Positions 9,554-19,182 of a stretch of 64,000 nt of DNA are shown piece by piece. The DNA comes from CAVVSQ01 sp963848825 (GTDB taxonomy: Bacteria; Planctomycetota; Planctomycetia; Gemmatales; Gemmataceae), in NCBI GenBank assembly GCA_963848825.1, contig CAWKFA010000009.1, forward strand, positions 682,001-746,000. Reading direction: 5' to 3'. Every line of letters starts with the position of its first letter. The first letter of the stretch is position 1. The notes below the pieces were generated by a model. That model was given only the letters and a program-made list of their open reading frames with translations. It did not search any database and was not told where the DNA came from. The translations under genes were made by a program, and so were the position numbers.

Positions 9554-10951
9554 ATGAAGAAAATACTTTCCTGGTTAGCGGATAACGAAGCAGGCCTGGT
9601 GGCCAACTTGGCCAGGCTCGTTGCGATTCCCAGCATCAGCACCGATGGCGAACACCAGCGCGAACTTGACCAGTGCGCGGAGTTGACTTGCGAACTGATG
9701 CGCGCGACCGGCCTTGATAACGTCGGTATTCTCCGCTCAGGCGATTCCAATCCCTATGCCTACGGCGAATGGCTGGGGGCGCCAGGGAAGCCGACTGTCT
9801 TTCTTTACGCCCATCACGATGTCCAGCCTGTCAACTTCGCAGGCGACTGGCAGTCGGACCCCTGGATCTTGACGGAACGTGACGGCCGACTCTACGGCAG
9901 AGGTTCCGCGGATGACAAGGGGGCCATTGCGGCGCAGCTCGGCGCCATCGCCTCGTTTCTCAAGACGGCTGGCTCATTGCCGGTCAACGTCAAGGTGCTG
10001 GTCGAAGGGGAAGAAGAAGTCGGCTCCAAGAACCTCGATGCCTTTTTTGCGGAGCACAAGGCCCGTCTGCAATCCGACGTCATCGTTGTTTGCGACACGG
10101 AAAACATCGATACCGGCATTCCCAGCGTCACCTATTCCTTGCGAGGCATTGTCGCCTGCCAGGTCGAAGTCGTCAGTTCCACCATGCCGGTCCATAGCGG
10201 CATGGCGGGCGGCCTGTTGGCCGACGCGGCACTGGCCCTGAACGTCATCCTGGCACGCCTCCACTGGAAAAACGGCAAGATTCCCATCCCCGGTTTTTAC
10301 GACAAGGTGCGTAAGCTTACGTCCAAGGAACGGCGTGCCTACCGCAAGCTGCCTGGCGATGAAGCGAGCTGGCGCCGCGACTTTGGCGTGCTCGAGGGCG
10401 TGCGCTTCGCGCTCGAGAACAAGACGCATCCCTACGAACAAACCTGGCGGCGGCCGTCGGCCACGGTCATCGCCCAGGAGGCGAGCTCGATCAAGGGCGC
10501 ATCGAATCAAGTTTTGCCAAAGGCTTCCGCCATTGTCAGTTGCCGTATCGTGCCCGACCAGGACCCAGCGGAAGTTTACCAGCAGCTCAAGGCCGTTCTC
10601 ACGCAGGACCCGCCGTGGGGAGTGCAGGTGAACGTCCAACCGGCCGGTGCCGTCAAGTGGTGGATGACGGATCCGCAAGGTCCAGCATTTGAAGCTGCTC
10701 TGAAGGCGCTGAAGAAGGGCTACGACGCCAAGCCGGTTGCCATCGGCTGTGGCGGCTCAATCGGCTTTGTCGGTCCGCTGGCTGATCTTTTTGGCGGCGC
10801 CCCGGCGCTGCTTCTGGGTATTGAAGACCCGCGTACCAATGCCCATGCGCCGAACGAAAGCTTGCACGCGGGCGACTTCCGCAAATTGACAGCTTCCCTG
10901 GCACATCTTTTTGACAACCTGGGCAGCCTGCCCGACGGCAAAGTGAAATAA
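9554..10951 (+). CDS. M20 family metallopeptidase (dipeptidase)
   Basis: This intact 465-residue zinc-dependent peptidase belongs to the M20 family, in the dipeptidase branch that includes carnosinase-like enzymes. Metal and catalytic blocks are YAHHDVQP (metal His), GRGSADDKG (bridging Asp), VEGEEEVGS (catalytic and metal Glu), the dimer-domain MPVHSG, and NAHAPNE near the C-terminus (last metal His). The first residues, MKKILSWLADNEAG, look cytoplasmic rather than like an export signal. It probably hydrolyses dipeptides or related amides. It stands alone between the LRR gene and the anti-sigma kinase gene, with 145 bases upstream in which no convincing promoter was found. Confidence 0.88.
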   Translation: MKKILSWLADNEAGLVANLARLVAIPSISTDGEHQRELDQCAELTCELMRATGLDNVGILRSGDSNPYAYGEWLGAPGKPTVFLYAHHDVQPVNFAGDWQSDPWILTERDGRLYGRGSADDKGAIAAQLGAIASFLKTAGSLPVNVKVLVEGEEEVGSKNLDAFFAEHKARLQSDVIVVCDTENIDTGIPSVTYSLRGIVACQVEVVSSTMPVHSGMAGGLLADAALALNVILARLHWKNGKIPIPGFYDKVRKLTSKERRAYRKLPGDEASWRRDFGVLEGVRFALENKTHPYEQTWRRPSATVIAQEASSIKGASNQVLPKASAIVSCRIVPDQDPAEVYQQLKAVLTQDPPWGVQVNVQPAGAVKWWMTDPQGPAFEAALKALKKGYDAKPVAIGCGGSIGFVGPLADLFGGAPALLLGIEDPRTNAHAPNESLHAGDFRKLTASLAHLFDNLGSLPDGKVK

Positions 10952-11020
10952 ATAGCCGAAAAGTTTGCTCCGGCGACCTAATCTTTCAGCGCTGTGGAGG
11001 GCGATGGAATATAATGCATC

Positions 11021-11458
11021 ATGGCGCCCACCTTTCAACATCCAGACCGGGGTAATTTTGGCCGGAAATGCGCGGAAGTGCGCTGCACGGCCGATATCAA
11101 CGGTTTCATCTCCTGTTTTCTCATGGAAATGGCCCAGGCCGGCTTCGGCGAACGCGAGCAATTTGGTGTACGCCTGGCCCTCGAAGAAGCCATCGTCAAC
11201 GGCATCAAGCATGGCAACCACGGCGACCCGGCCAAGCTGGTAAGAGTCTTTTATTGCATCAGCGCTGGTGAAATCGTCATGGAAGTAGAAGACGAGGGAC
11301 CGGGCTTCAACCCCAACAGCGTTCCCGACCCGCTTGCCCCGGAGAACCTTGAACGCCCGGGCGGCCGCGGCGTCTTTCTAATGCGCAAATACATGACGCG
11401 TGTTCAGTACAACGAGTGTGGCAACTGCGTGCTGCTCGCCAAAACACGCGGCCAATAG
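11021..11458 (+). CDS. RsbW-like anti-sigma factor / serine-protein kinase (HATPase)
   Basis: This 145-residue stand-alone GHKL ATPase domain resembles RsbW/SpoIIAB anti-sigma factors. The N-box is ALEEAIVNGIKHGN, the G1 box DEGPGFNP, and the G2 region GGRGVFLMR. Proteins of this type bind ATP, sequester a sigma factor and phosphorylate an anti-sigma-factor antagonist, a switch reversed by SpoIIE-type phosphatases. A FHA-GAF-SpoIIE phosphatase is encoded at 27275-28948 and may belong to the same kind of pathway, but no STAS antagonist or sigma factor gene is visible here. GGAGG at 10996-11000 is some 20 bases upstream of this ATG, so the start is slightly uncertain. Confidence 0.82.
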   Translation: MAPTFQHPDRGNFGRKCAEVRCTADINGFISCFLMEMAQAGFGEREQFGVRLALEEAIVNGIKHGNHGDPAKLVRVFYCISAGEIVMEVEDEGPGFNPNSVPDPLAPENLERPGGRGVFLMRKYMTRVQYNECGNCVLLAKTRGQ

Positions 11459-11511
11459 TGCGGTTTCGCCGCTTTGCCTTCCCAGAGGTGCAAGCGGGCT
11501 TCCATTTCTTT

Positions 11512-11975
11512 ACACCGAAGGTGTTACATCCCAAAGCCCAGGGTCGCGCTAGCGCACCCTGGGACGACAACCCACAACGATATTTTACACCGAAGGTGTT
11601 ACATCACCGCCTGCCGACAGGGGTGATCTAACCCCGTTGGGGTACGTGTGCTCTCCGCTTTACGCCCCAGGGGTGCGCTGCGCGACCCTGGGACGACAAC
11701 CCACAACGATATTTTACACCGAAGGTGTTACATCACCGCCTGCCGACAGGGGTGATCTAACCCCGTTGGGGTATTTGTGCTCTCCGCTTTACGCCCCAGG
11801 GTGCGCTGCGCGACCCTGGGCTCTGAGATATAACACCTTCGGTGTAACAGACAGCCGGGTACGTTATTGCCACGTTGGACTCTCGGCCGCGACCATTTTT
11901 TTACACCGAACGTCTTACATCACCGCCTACCGGCCGGGTGATCTAAATCCTTCGGGGTGTTGGCCTGTCATCCGT
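11512..11975. repeat. Cluster of palindromic intergenic repeats (about 129-bp period)
   Basis: The space between 11459 and 12036 is filled by a patchy repeat. The palindromic core ACACCGAAGGTGT occurs at 11512-11524, 11587-11599 and 11716-11728, inverted at 11833-11845, and degenerate near 11903. A second hairpin, CCCAGGGT...ACCCTGGG, lies at 11537-11563 and recurs near 11665-11692 and 11793-11820. The longest copies repeat at 129 bases. No coding potential is supported. It resembles REP/BIME-type interspersed repeats. Confidence 0.8.
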
Positions 11976-12036
11976 CAATCGCTATCATTTCATCAATTCC
12001 ACGTTGCCATTATTTCCCGCGCCGCAGGCGAATGAA

Positions 12037-13365
12037 ATGAATACCTCTCCCCCCTTCGTGCTGTTGTACGGCCTGACGCTCACGCTGCTGCTGGCCGCTT
12101 TATCCGTCTTTTTGTCCCGTTCCTCGGCATATCCTAAAGACGGGCCCAATCGTCTGACGCGGTTTTTTTTGGTTGCCTTGCGTCTGTCGATCGGCTGGCA
12201 TTTTTTGGTCGAGGGCATCGACAAGCTCTCGAGCGCTTCCTGGACCAGCGAGCCCTATTTGCGTGAGGCGACTGGGCCGCTCGCTCCCTACTTTCGAGAA
12301 CTTGCGGGCGACCGCCTTGTCGCCAAACTAACTCCAACCAGCAATCATTCGTTTCCTCCCGAGCTGGATGTGGAATGGCGAGCGTATCTCGAACAGGTCA
12401 TTAGCTTCTACGAGTTGAATGGCGAGCAAACCAAAAAAGCGAACGAGGTGCTCGAGAATGCCGAGACGAAAACCTTGAACTGGCTCGAAACTTCCTCGAA
12501 GCCGGTGCAGAAAATCGCGGAATACCCGCCTCCCCTCACCGTCTCGATGACCATTCCGCAAAGGCTCGACGAATACAAAAAGCTAGCGCGTAAGGTCCAG
12601 GAAGTTGAAGAGGTCTATCTTCCCAAATACGGGGACGATGCTTTCGGGATGCTCAAGACGGCCAAGGGCAATTTGAACAAATGGCGGGGCGAGCTCAAAA
12701 GCGACCTCGACAAGCAAACCGCGGAATTCAAACTGGCCGTGCGGGACCAGGTGCTGGTCGATATCGCCAAGAACGCGTTACCCCAGGAATACCGCGACAA
12801 GGTGAGCAAGGCAACTCCCCTTCCCGATCTCCTGGCTACTTATCACAAAGTCCTTCTGAAAAAAGTATCGAGCGAGGAAGTGCCCCTCACGCCCCAGGCC
12901 GCCAAGGTGTTCGAGTATGTCATTGACAAGAAAAAGGACAAGCAAGATCCCGTGGAACTGCTGCCGCCGCCCAGGATGGGGTTCATGCGCCTGGCACGGC
13001 CCGTCAGTTCGTGGGAGTGGATCGATTGGTCCGATTTCCTGGTCAAGTGGGGCATAACGCTGACGGGCGCATTCCTGCTCCTGGGCTTGCTCACGCGCAC
13101 TTCTTGCGTGGCAGGGGCGGGCCTCTTGCTCATGTTTTTCCTGGCCATGCCGCCATTACCCGGCTTGCCGGAAAGTCCGCGTTCCGAGGGCCATTACCTG
13201 TTTATTAACAAGAACATCATCGAGATGTTGGCGCTGTTGACGCTGGCAACGACACGCTCGGGCCGCTGGGCAGGGCTCGATGGCCTGTTCCAGTTTTGTT
13301 GCCCCAGGCGCTGGAAAAAGACTCCGCCATCGAGTAACCTGGAAACTGGCCCACGCACGGTCTAG
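12037..13365 (+). CDS. DoxX-type membrane protein with large extracytoplasmic insert
   Basis: The protein has about 442 residues. Two hydrophobic helices near the N-terminus (residues 6-25 and about 38-56, RFFLVALRLSIGWHFLVEGIDKL) match the start of DoxX-family proteins. They are followed by a polar, charged, coiled-coil-like stretch of about 250 residues, then the rest of the DoxX-like core with WSDFLVKWGITLTGAFLLLGLLTR and NIIEMLALLTLA. DoxX proteins are small quinone- or redox-related membrane proteins of about 130-150 residues, so the insert is unusual; related planctomycete proteins may share it. The ATG at 12037 is chosen because the hydrophobic helix begins soon after it. The frame is intact. 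The Gfo/Idh/MocA gene starts 84 bases downstream. Confidence 0.65.
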   Translation: MNTSPPFVLLYGLTLTLLLAALSVFLSRSSAYPKDGPNRLTRFFLVALRLSIGWHFLVEGIDKLSSASWTSEPYLREATGPLAPYFRELAGDRLVAKLTPTSNHSFPPELDVEWRAYLEQVISFYELNGEQTKKANEVLENAETKTLNWLETSSKPVQKIAEYPPPLTVSMTIPQRLDEYKKLARKVQEVEEVYLPKYGDDAFGMLKTAKGNLNKWRGELKSDLDKQTAEFKLAVRDQVLVDIAKNALPQEYRDKVSKATPLPDLLATYHKVLLKKVSSEEVPLTPQAAKVFEYVIDKKKDKQDPVELLPPPRMGFMRLARPVSSWEWIDWSDFLVKWGITLTGAFLLLGLLTRTSCVAGAGLLLMFFLAMPPLPGLPESPRSEGHYLFINKNIIEMLALLTLATTRSGRWAGLDGLFQFCCPRRWKKTPPSSNLETGPRTV

Positions 13366-13449
13366 CGGCCACTGCCTGCTGGGCCGCTATGTTCCAAAGG
13401 CCCTGATTAATCCACGACCGTACTTGTTCCCCTCAAAGGAGGCTCTTCC

Positions 13450-15086
13450 ATGGCGCTTGATATGACGCCTGAACAAAAAGCTATCGGCAAGGAGAATTTT
13501 CATCGGGTCGTCGGCAAGCTCGCCGATGATGCACCCCCGGAGGGGCAGGGGATTACGCGGCGGCGCTTCATGCAGGGGCTCATTGCCGCCGGCGCCGTCG
13601 CGCCGCTCTCGGCCGCTGCCTACTATCAATACACCAACAGCGCCTTCACCGGCCGTCCCGTCAAGGCCGGACTTATCGGCGCCGGCGACGAGGGGGGCGT
13701 GCTCATAGGAGAGCATAATCCCGCCTATGTCCAGTTCATCGCCTATAGCGATATCCGCCCCAGCAACCAGGTTCGCATTTTTACGGGTGAACCGACGGGG
13801 CCGCGCCGCGGTTTCAATTTTCATTATGGCAGCCGGGCCCGAGACAACATTCAACTTTATGAAGATTACAAACAGCTTTTACGCAACCCAGAAATCGAAA
13901 TGGTCGTCATTGCCTTGCCGCTGCACCTGCACGCGCGAGTCTCCATGGACGCGCTGCGGGCCGGCAAGCATGTCCTGTGCGAAAAGCTGATGGCCTGGAA
14001 CATTAGCCAGTGCAAGGAAATGATTCATGCCGCCGATCAGGCGGACAAGCTGTTGGCGATCGGCCACCAGCGCCACTACAGCATGCTGTACGCTCATGCC
14101 GTCGAGGTGATTAACTCCGGGGTGCTGGGCGAAATTCGCCACATCCGCGCTTTGTGGCATCGCAACAACGCCACCGTGCTGCTCAATAGTCAGGGACAGC
14201 CCGAGGTCGACCCCGAGACCCGCCAGCCGCGCACCTCGCGATAGCTGGCGCCCTGTCATCAAACCCGAAGACAAACAGTGCTCGATGCAACATCCGCCAG
14301 CAAGGTTACAAGAGCATGAATGAACTGGTGCGCTGGCGCCTCTACAAGCGCACGGGCGGCGGCCTCATGGCGGAGCTGGGCAGTCATCAGCTCGACGCCT
14401 GCTCTATTTTCCTGGGCAAGGTCAAGCCCATCGCGGTGACGGCGATCGGCGGCAAACACTTTTATCAGGACGACCGCGAAATCGAAGACCATGTCTACTG
14501 CACCTACGAATTCCCGGGCAAAACCTACGACAAAAACCGCGCAACGCGCAAACCCGACGGCACCTGCGAATACAACGACACGGTCGCGGTGACTTATTCG
14601 TCGATCAGCACCAATAGCTTTGAACCCTATGGCGAATGCATCATGGGCACCAAGGGGACCATGGTCATCGAAATGGAGCAGAACATATATCTTTGGGAAA
14701 CGGGCGGCCGCTCCACGGCCGTGACCGCGACAACCGCGGGCGGCGCCAAGCTGGATGCCTCCGCGTCAATGCCCGCCGCGGCGGAACGCAGGGCAGCCGA
14801 CACCGGGGCTGCTTCGCTCGGTTTGGCGCCGCCCAGTCGCGGCTACCGCGAGGAAATGGAACATATGGCGTTTTGCATCCGCATGCGTGAACAGGGCATG
14901 GAAGCCGACCGGGACAAGCTGAAGCCCCGCTGCGATGGACGGGCCGCCATGGCCGATGCCATTATCGCGCTCACCTCGAACCAGGCGATGAAACACCAGC
15001 GCCGTATCGCCTTCGAGGAAAACTGGTTCAAGGATGATAAGGCCGACGTCCCCGATCAGGACATGGTGGTGGAAGTGGTTACGTGA
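13450..15086 (+). CDS. Tat-exported Gfo/Idh/MocA family oxidoreductase
   Basis: This is an NAD(P)-dependent sugar- or inositol-dehydrogenase-like protein. A twin-arginine signal (TRRRFMQGLIAAGAVAPL) sits near residue 36, as is usual for planctomycete members. The Rossmann start is VKAGLIGAGDEG, and the EKLMAW block matches the conserved EKP region where the lysine contacts cofactor. The C-terminal domain contains LVRWRLYKRTGGGLMAELGSHQLDA. The ATG at 13450 follows AGGAGG. The frame breaks twice, near 14235 and between 14245 and 14290. The protein is about 545 residues. The exact substrate is unknown. It converges with the minus-strand gene at 15212-15944 across a hairpin. Confidence 0.85.
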
Positions 15087-15149
15087 TCAGTGCAGGGACC
15101 GGCGGTTTCAAAGACCGCCCGTCACTCTCTCCCAGGTAAATCGCTGGCT

Positions 15150-15201
15150 GGCCGAATTCGTAAAGATGCGGGCACCAACCCGAATCTTTGCGAATTCGGC
15201 C
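15150..15201. terminator. Long hairpin between convergent genes (probable bidirectional terminator)
   Basis: GGCCGAATTCGTAAAGAT at 15150-15167 is mirrored at 15184-15201 with one mismatch, and the loop itself holds a CGGG/CCCG pair. It lies 64 bases after the Gfo/Idh/MocA stop on the plus strand and 11 bases after the stop of the minus-strand gene. The location suits a shared terminator, although there is no long T-run. Confidence 0.55.
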
Positions 15202-15211
15202 CCGAACTCGT

Positions 15212-15944
15212 CTATCTTCGCCCGTCCGCCTCGCGTGCCTTGAGCCCGAGGGCTCGTGCTTCTTGATAGTTTCCTTGAAGAAAGCGGGCGCACGCTTCCA
15301 TCAACAAATCTTCGGACGGGATTGCTCTGGCGCCTGGGGCCGCCTTGTTTTGATAGGCACCAAAGTTGTTGCGTAGATAGGACTGTAGGTGCTCTAGTTC
15401 GTCTTTGTTCCAGGGCGTTTCCGCAGCGGTGGCAAAAAAGGCGTTCTGGACTCCCGCGAGCTGTGTTGCTTGGTGCCTGGACGGTTCGTGGAGTGGTGGT
15501 TCCTCGGTGCTGACGTTATTTGACGTCGGTCGAAAGAGCGGCCATTCGACCTTTTTTTCCTGGCGCTGAAAGCGGGCCCGGCTCGGTCGCCGGCGGCGCA
15601 GGCATTTCCTGAATTATTGCCAGCTTGGCCGCCTCTTCTCTCTTCCTGGCGGCCTGGATATCGCGCCAGACTTTCGCCGGTGTGTCCGACCACGGAGCTT
15701 TGAGCCAGCCCATAAAACCCGCGGAGGTTCTTTCCGCTTGCGCAGCCCAACCTTCGGCACTGTCCAGGTCGCCACCCGCGAGCGCATCTCGGGCCGCGCT
15801 CGAGCAGGAGCCCAAATCCATCCTGACGGTGCTCGTTGTGAGCGGCGGCTCCGCTCCCCCTTCTTGACCATGGGTGGCAGCGCCCGGCATCAGTGCGCAG
15901 GCGATGCCAAGCAACCCATAGATCCACGCCCTGCCGGTGGCCAT
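15212..15944 (-). CDS. Secreted helical-repeat protein, planctomycete-type
   Basis: A signal peptide (MATGRAWIYGLLGIACALMPGAATHG) begins at the ATG at 15944, with AAAGGAG 7 bases upstream deciding the start. Residues 40-90 hold a helical unit (ARDALAGGDLDSAEGWAAQAE, then DTPAKVWRDIQAAR) of a kind I associate with planctomycete secreted proteins. The uncorrected frame stops at 15516, but beyond it another frame continues with clear coding: NAFFATAAETPW, LQSYLRNNFGAYQNKAAP and ACARFLQGNYQEARAL, ending at 15212. One frame break near 15530-15580 joins them into about 244 residues. The two helical units resemble TPR-like scaffolds. Function is unknown. Confidence 0.65.
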
Positions 15945-16199
15945 GACCGACTCCTTTTTCAACGGGCTGCTATCTGCAAAATAGCGCCCGGGTCAAGAGC
16001 TGTTTGGGCGGGCATTTGCAGGGGGGCAACCAGTGTCCGGGTTGCGCGCCATGGATTTAACGTTGCAATCGCTAGGGCTAGCCCTCTTTACCCCACTTGA
16101 TTACCCTTCCTGGTTGATGAGTTGCCTTGCATTCGTTTTGGCGTGCTTTACAATCGATAGTGGAAGATTCACACATCGTGCGCACAGCCGGAGTGAGCC

Positions 16200-18204
16200 A
16201 TGGCCCAGGGATATTACAGCCTTCAAGAAGCAGCCACTTTTCTGGAAATGAGTGCCGACGAGCTCAAGCAAATGGCGCAGAAGAAGGAGATACGCTCGTT
16301 CCAGGACCGAGGCACTTTGCGCTTTCGTGTCCAGGACGTTCAGGAACTGGGGCGCCGGCGTGGGACCGCCAACAGTGATCCCGACCTTAGTCTGAATGAA
16401 TCATTCAGCGCCACGCCGATGGCTGGCCCCAAAAGCCCCAGCCCGCGCGGCCCGAAAACACCGGTACAGGCAGGCCCCAAGAGTCCCAGTCCATCGGGAC
16501 CAAAAAGTCCCGCTCCCCGCGGGCCGAAAACCCCATCCGGGCCGCGCACGCCGACGAAAGAAGCACCTGGCGATGCCAGTGTCTTTGAGTTCTCGCTGGA
16601 TATCGACGACGGTGTGGGTATAGGCCAGGAACTGCTCGCCGACCTTTCGGGCGGCTCGAAGAAATCGAGCAAGAGTCCACGCCCAAACTTGGCCACGACA
16701 GCGGCGTGAGCCCCACGAAAGGCAGCCGGGCGGCGGGCGATAGCGATGTCCGCCTGATTGGCCATGACAGCGACGTGAAACTATCCGAAGCGTCGGCAAA
16801 AACTCCACGTGTCGTGCGCCACCCGGAGCAGGCGGCGACCTCGCCGACTCCCAAGAAATCGTCGCGTCTTGGTGTCCCGCAGCCAGATAGCTCGCCAACC
16901 AAGAAACGTCCACCAGGTTCGGGAAGCGCTGCGCAGCCGGCCGACAGCGGCGTGCGCTGGTGCCCATGGACAGTGACAGCGACGTCAAGATTGTCGGCGC
17001 CGGCTCGGACGAGATCTCACTTGGCGAGTTGCCGCCCGCGTCTTCGACCGACAGTGACATTCGCCTCGACAAATACACCCACCCCGTGTCCGACTCGGGG
17101 GAAGTCGATCTGAACAACACCGAGGAAATCAACCTCGACGAGGAAATACGCAAGCAAGAAGCGGCCTTGCAGCAACCCAAATCAAAGCTCCGGCCAAAGT
17201 CAAAGCTCAAGCTGCCGCCCAGCTCGCCGGCCGATAGCAGCGATTTCGACCTGACTCCTGCCGGCACCAGCGAAGACAGCGAATTCGATTTGAAACCCGC
17301 GAGCGATGGCAGCATATTGCTGGAACCGGATGCCAGCGATGACTTTAGCCTGGAACTCTCGCCGGACGATAGCGCCCTCGGCGGCGAGATGTCCGCGCTC
17401 AGCGGGCCTTCGAGCGGCATTTCGCTCCGCAATCCCGTGGACGCCGGCATTTCCCTCGAGGAAGGCAACCCAGAAGCCAGCGATGTCGATTTCGATCTAA
17501 GTCTGGAAGTGGAAACCACTCCCAAACCGACGCCAGCCGGCGCGGGGGACTCGGATAGCGAGTTTGAACTTACATTGGACACCAACGATTCCGGACGACA
17601 TGCCGCCGCCGTTGAAGCCGATAGCGAGTTTGAGCTCACCCTGGACGACACGAGCGGTCTGGCCCCCCTGGAAGATGGCCACACCGAGCAACTCACGCAG
17701 GACTCCCTGGAAAAGGACATCTTCGAAACGGACTTCGAGGTCCCGGCCCTGGAAGACGATTCCGGTTCGCACGTTGCTCCCCTGGACACCGATCTTGATA
17801 GTTCCGACTTCGACATCGCCCTGGATGATTCCGCCCTCGAAGATGAAAGCGCCAGCCAGGTCGTCGCCCTTGATGAGGAAGCCGACGCCGCCGCCACCAC
17901 GCGTTCCGGCGATGAAAGCGTCCTGGTCGAGGTGGACGAGGGAGAAGGTTTCGGCGATCTGGACGCCTCGGTGGAGGAGGAAGGGATTGTCGAAGTAGAG
18001 GGCGGCCGGACCATCGTCAAGGAAAAGCTCCTACAGCCCGCACCCTGGGGCGCCTTGCCGGTCGTATTTATGCTCCCCTGCGTGATCGTCATGGTTCTCG
18101 TTGGCCTGTTGGGTCTGGAGCTTGTTCAAACCGGGACGGGTTACAAATCTCCTGGCATGTTAACCAAGGCCATAAGCGGTATGGTCGGCCAGCCAATCAA
18201 GTAA
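16200..18204 (+). CDS. Membrane-tethered HTH (excisionase/MerR-like) protein with long acidic linker
   Basis: Residues 5-50 form a helix-turn-helix of the excisionase/MerR-like type common in planctomycetes (YYSLQEAATFLEMSADELKQM, then IRSFQDRGTLRFRVQDV). Next is a Pro/Lys/Ser-rich stretch with repeated GPKSP and GPKTP motifs. About 450 residues of acidic low-complexity sequence follow, with repeated SEFELTLD, DSDVKL and SDFDIALD motifs. A single hydrophobic helix (PVVFMLPCVIVMVLVGLLGLEL) lies near the C-terminus. The frame breaks near 16690-16700 and near 16955; after correction the protein is about 667 residues. It starts after GGAGTGAG. Function is unknown; the layout suggests a DNA- or ligand-binding module held at the membrane. 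Confidence 0.75.
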
Positions 18205-18513
18205 GGCTGCCCGGCAGTTTATTTGCCACGCGCGCCATCATCTCCAAAGGATAAGCGTCTCGGCGGCGCTGACGCTGCGCATTCTCCGTTTTGCCCATTT
18301 CCCCACGGCTGGCATTTGTTATCGCGCGTTGGTGGCCGGTTGCGCGGCGCTTCGCGGCTTTTCGCGCACTTGATGCCTTTCAGGACTAATCGTTAAAGTT
18401 TACCCAGCCGGCTAACCGATACGTCTTTCCACGGGACCGTGACGTTGTCCTGGCGCCTTCGCGAGAGAAAACCTCATGCGGCGTCCCTGGGCTACCAGCA
18501 CATGGAGAGGCGC
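18205..18513. other. Intergenic, no feature recognised
   Basis: These 309 bases separate the HTH gene from the lipoprotein gene. I see no convincing gene, repeat or hairpin. An in-frame ATG at 18439 upstream of the lipoprotein start lacks a signal peptide directly after it and is not preferred. Confidence 0.5.
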
Positions 18514-19079
18514 ATGCGAAATCTACGACGGTGGTTGCTCTTGGTTGCCGCGCTGGCCCCCGTCATGGCCTCCTCTGGCTGCATCAGCCTTCTGGGCATG
18601 GGCTTCGCGACGCCAATTCCCGTACAGCCGTGGGTCGCCGAGAGTATTCAAGAACGCATCGAGAATAAAAACGATCATCGCACCCCCGTGTTGCCGCCGA
18701 TTCCTCCGGGCTATCGGCCCCTTTGCGAGGACCCGCCGGACCGGGCGGAGATTCTGGCGCGCATGCCGCGCGTTATACGGGGCGTGCCTTATGTCTTCGA
18801 GGAACATCGGGACGACATCGAGTTCACAGTGCAGAAAATCGGCGACACGATCGATCCGCGCGCTTCTATCCCCTGCTTGGCCCGGCCCAGCTTCATCATT
18901 GCCACTGGATGTGCAAGGTCTATTACAACGAGACCATGGAAGGAATGTTTCCTTTCCCCTTCCAGACCAAACGGCGGCGCGAAGAAGTGGTGTACATCGA
19001 CAAGGATCACTTGCATATGTGCATAACCGGGGCGGATGCCCAGGCGAGCATGACGCGCGACATGATCGGCGCCCGGTAA
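18514..19079 (+). CDS. Hypothetical planctomycete lipoprotein
   Basis: The start at 18514 follows GGAGAGG. The N-terminus is a lipoprotein signal (MRNLRRWLLLVAALAPVMA) with lipobox SSGC at about residues 20-23, so the mature protein should be lipid-anchored. The middle contains PPIPPGYRPLCEDPPDRAE and PRVIRGVPYVFEEHRDDIE. The frame breaks near 18865-18880. The corrected second half reads FYPLLGPAQLHHCHWMCKVYY, then FPFPFQTKRRREEVVYIDKDH, and stops at 19079, for about 188 residues. I do not recognise a named family. The BON-domain gene starts 103 bases later, and the two may share a transcript. Confidence 0.65.
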
Positions 19080-19182
19080 TCCCTGGCTAACGTTTTTCAG
19101 CAACGTCGGCGCCGCGCGGCCGGGTTACTCGGCCCCGCGACGAAACAGCTCAATCTCGACAGCTCAATAAGGTGGACATGCC

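Noticed and set aside
11637..12035. Open frame of 132 codons across the palindromic repeat cluster
   Set aside because: Its sequence is made of the repeats themselves and shows no protein-like composition.
16401..18092. A 563-residue Ser-rich open frame on the minus strand opposite the HTH gene
   Set aside because: It is a low-complexity shadow of the acidic plus-strand repeats. The plus strand has the HTH fold, start signal and membrane helix.
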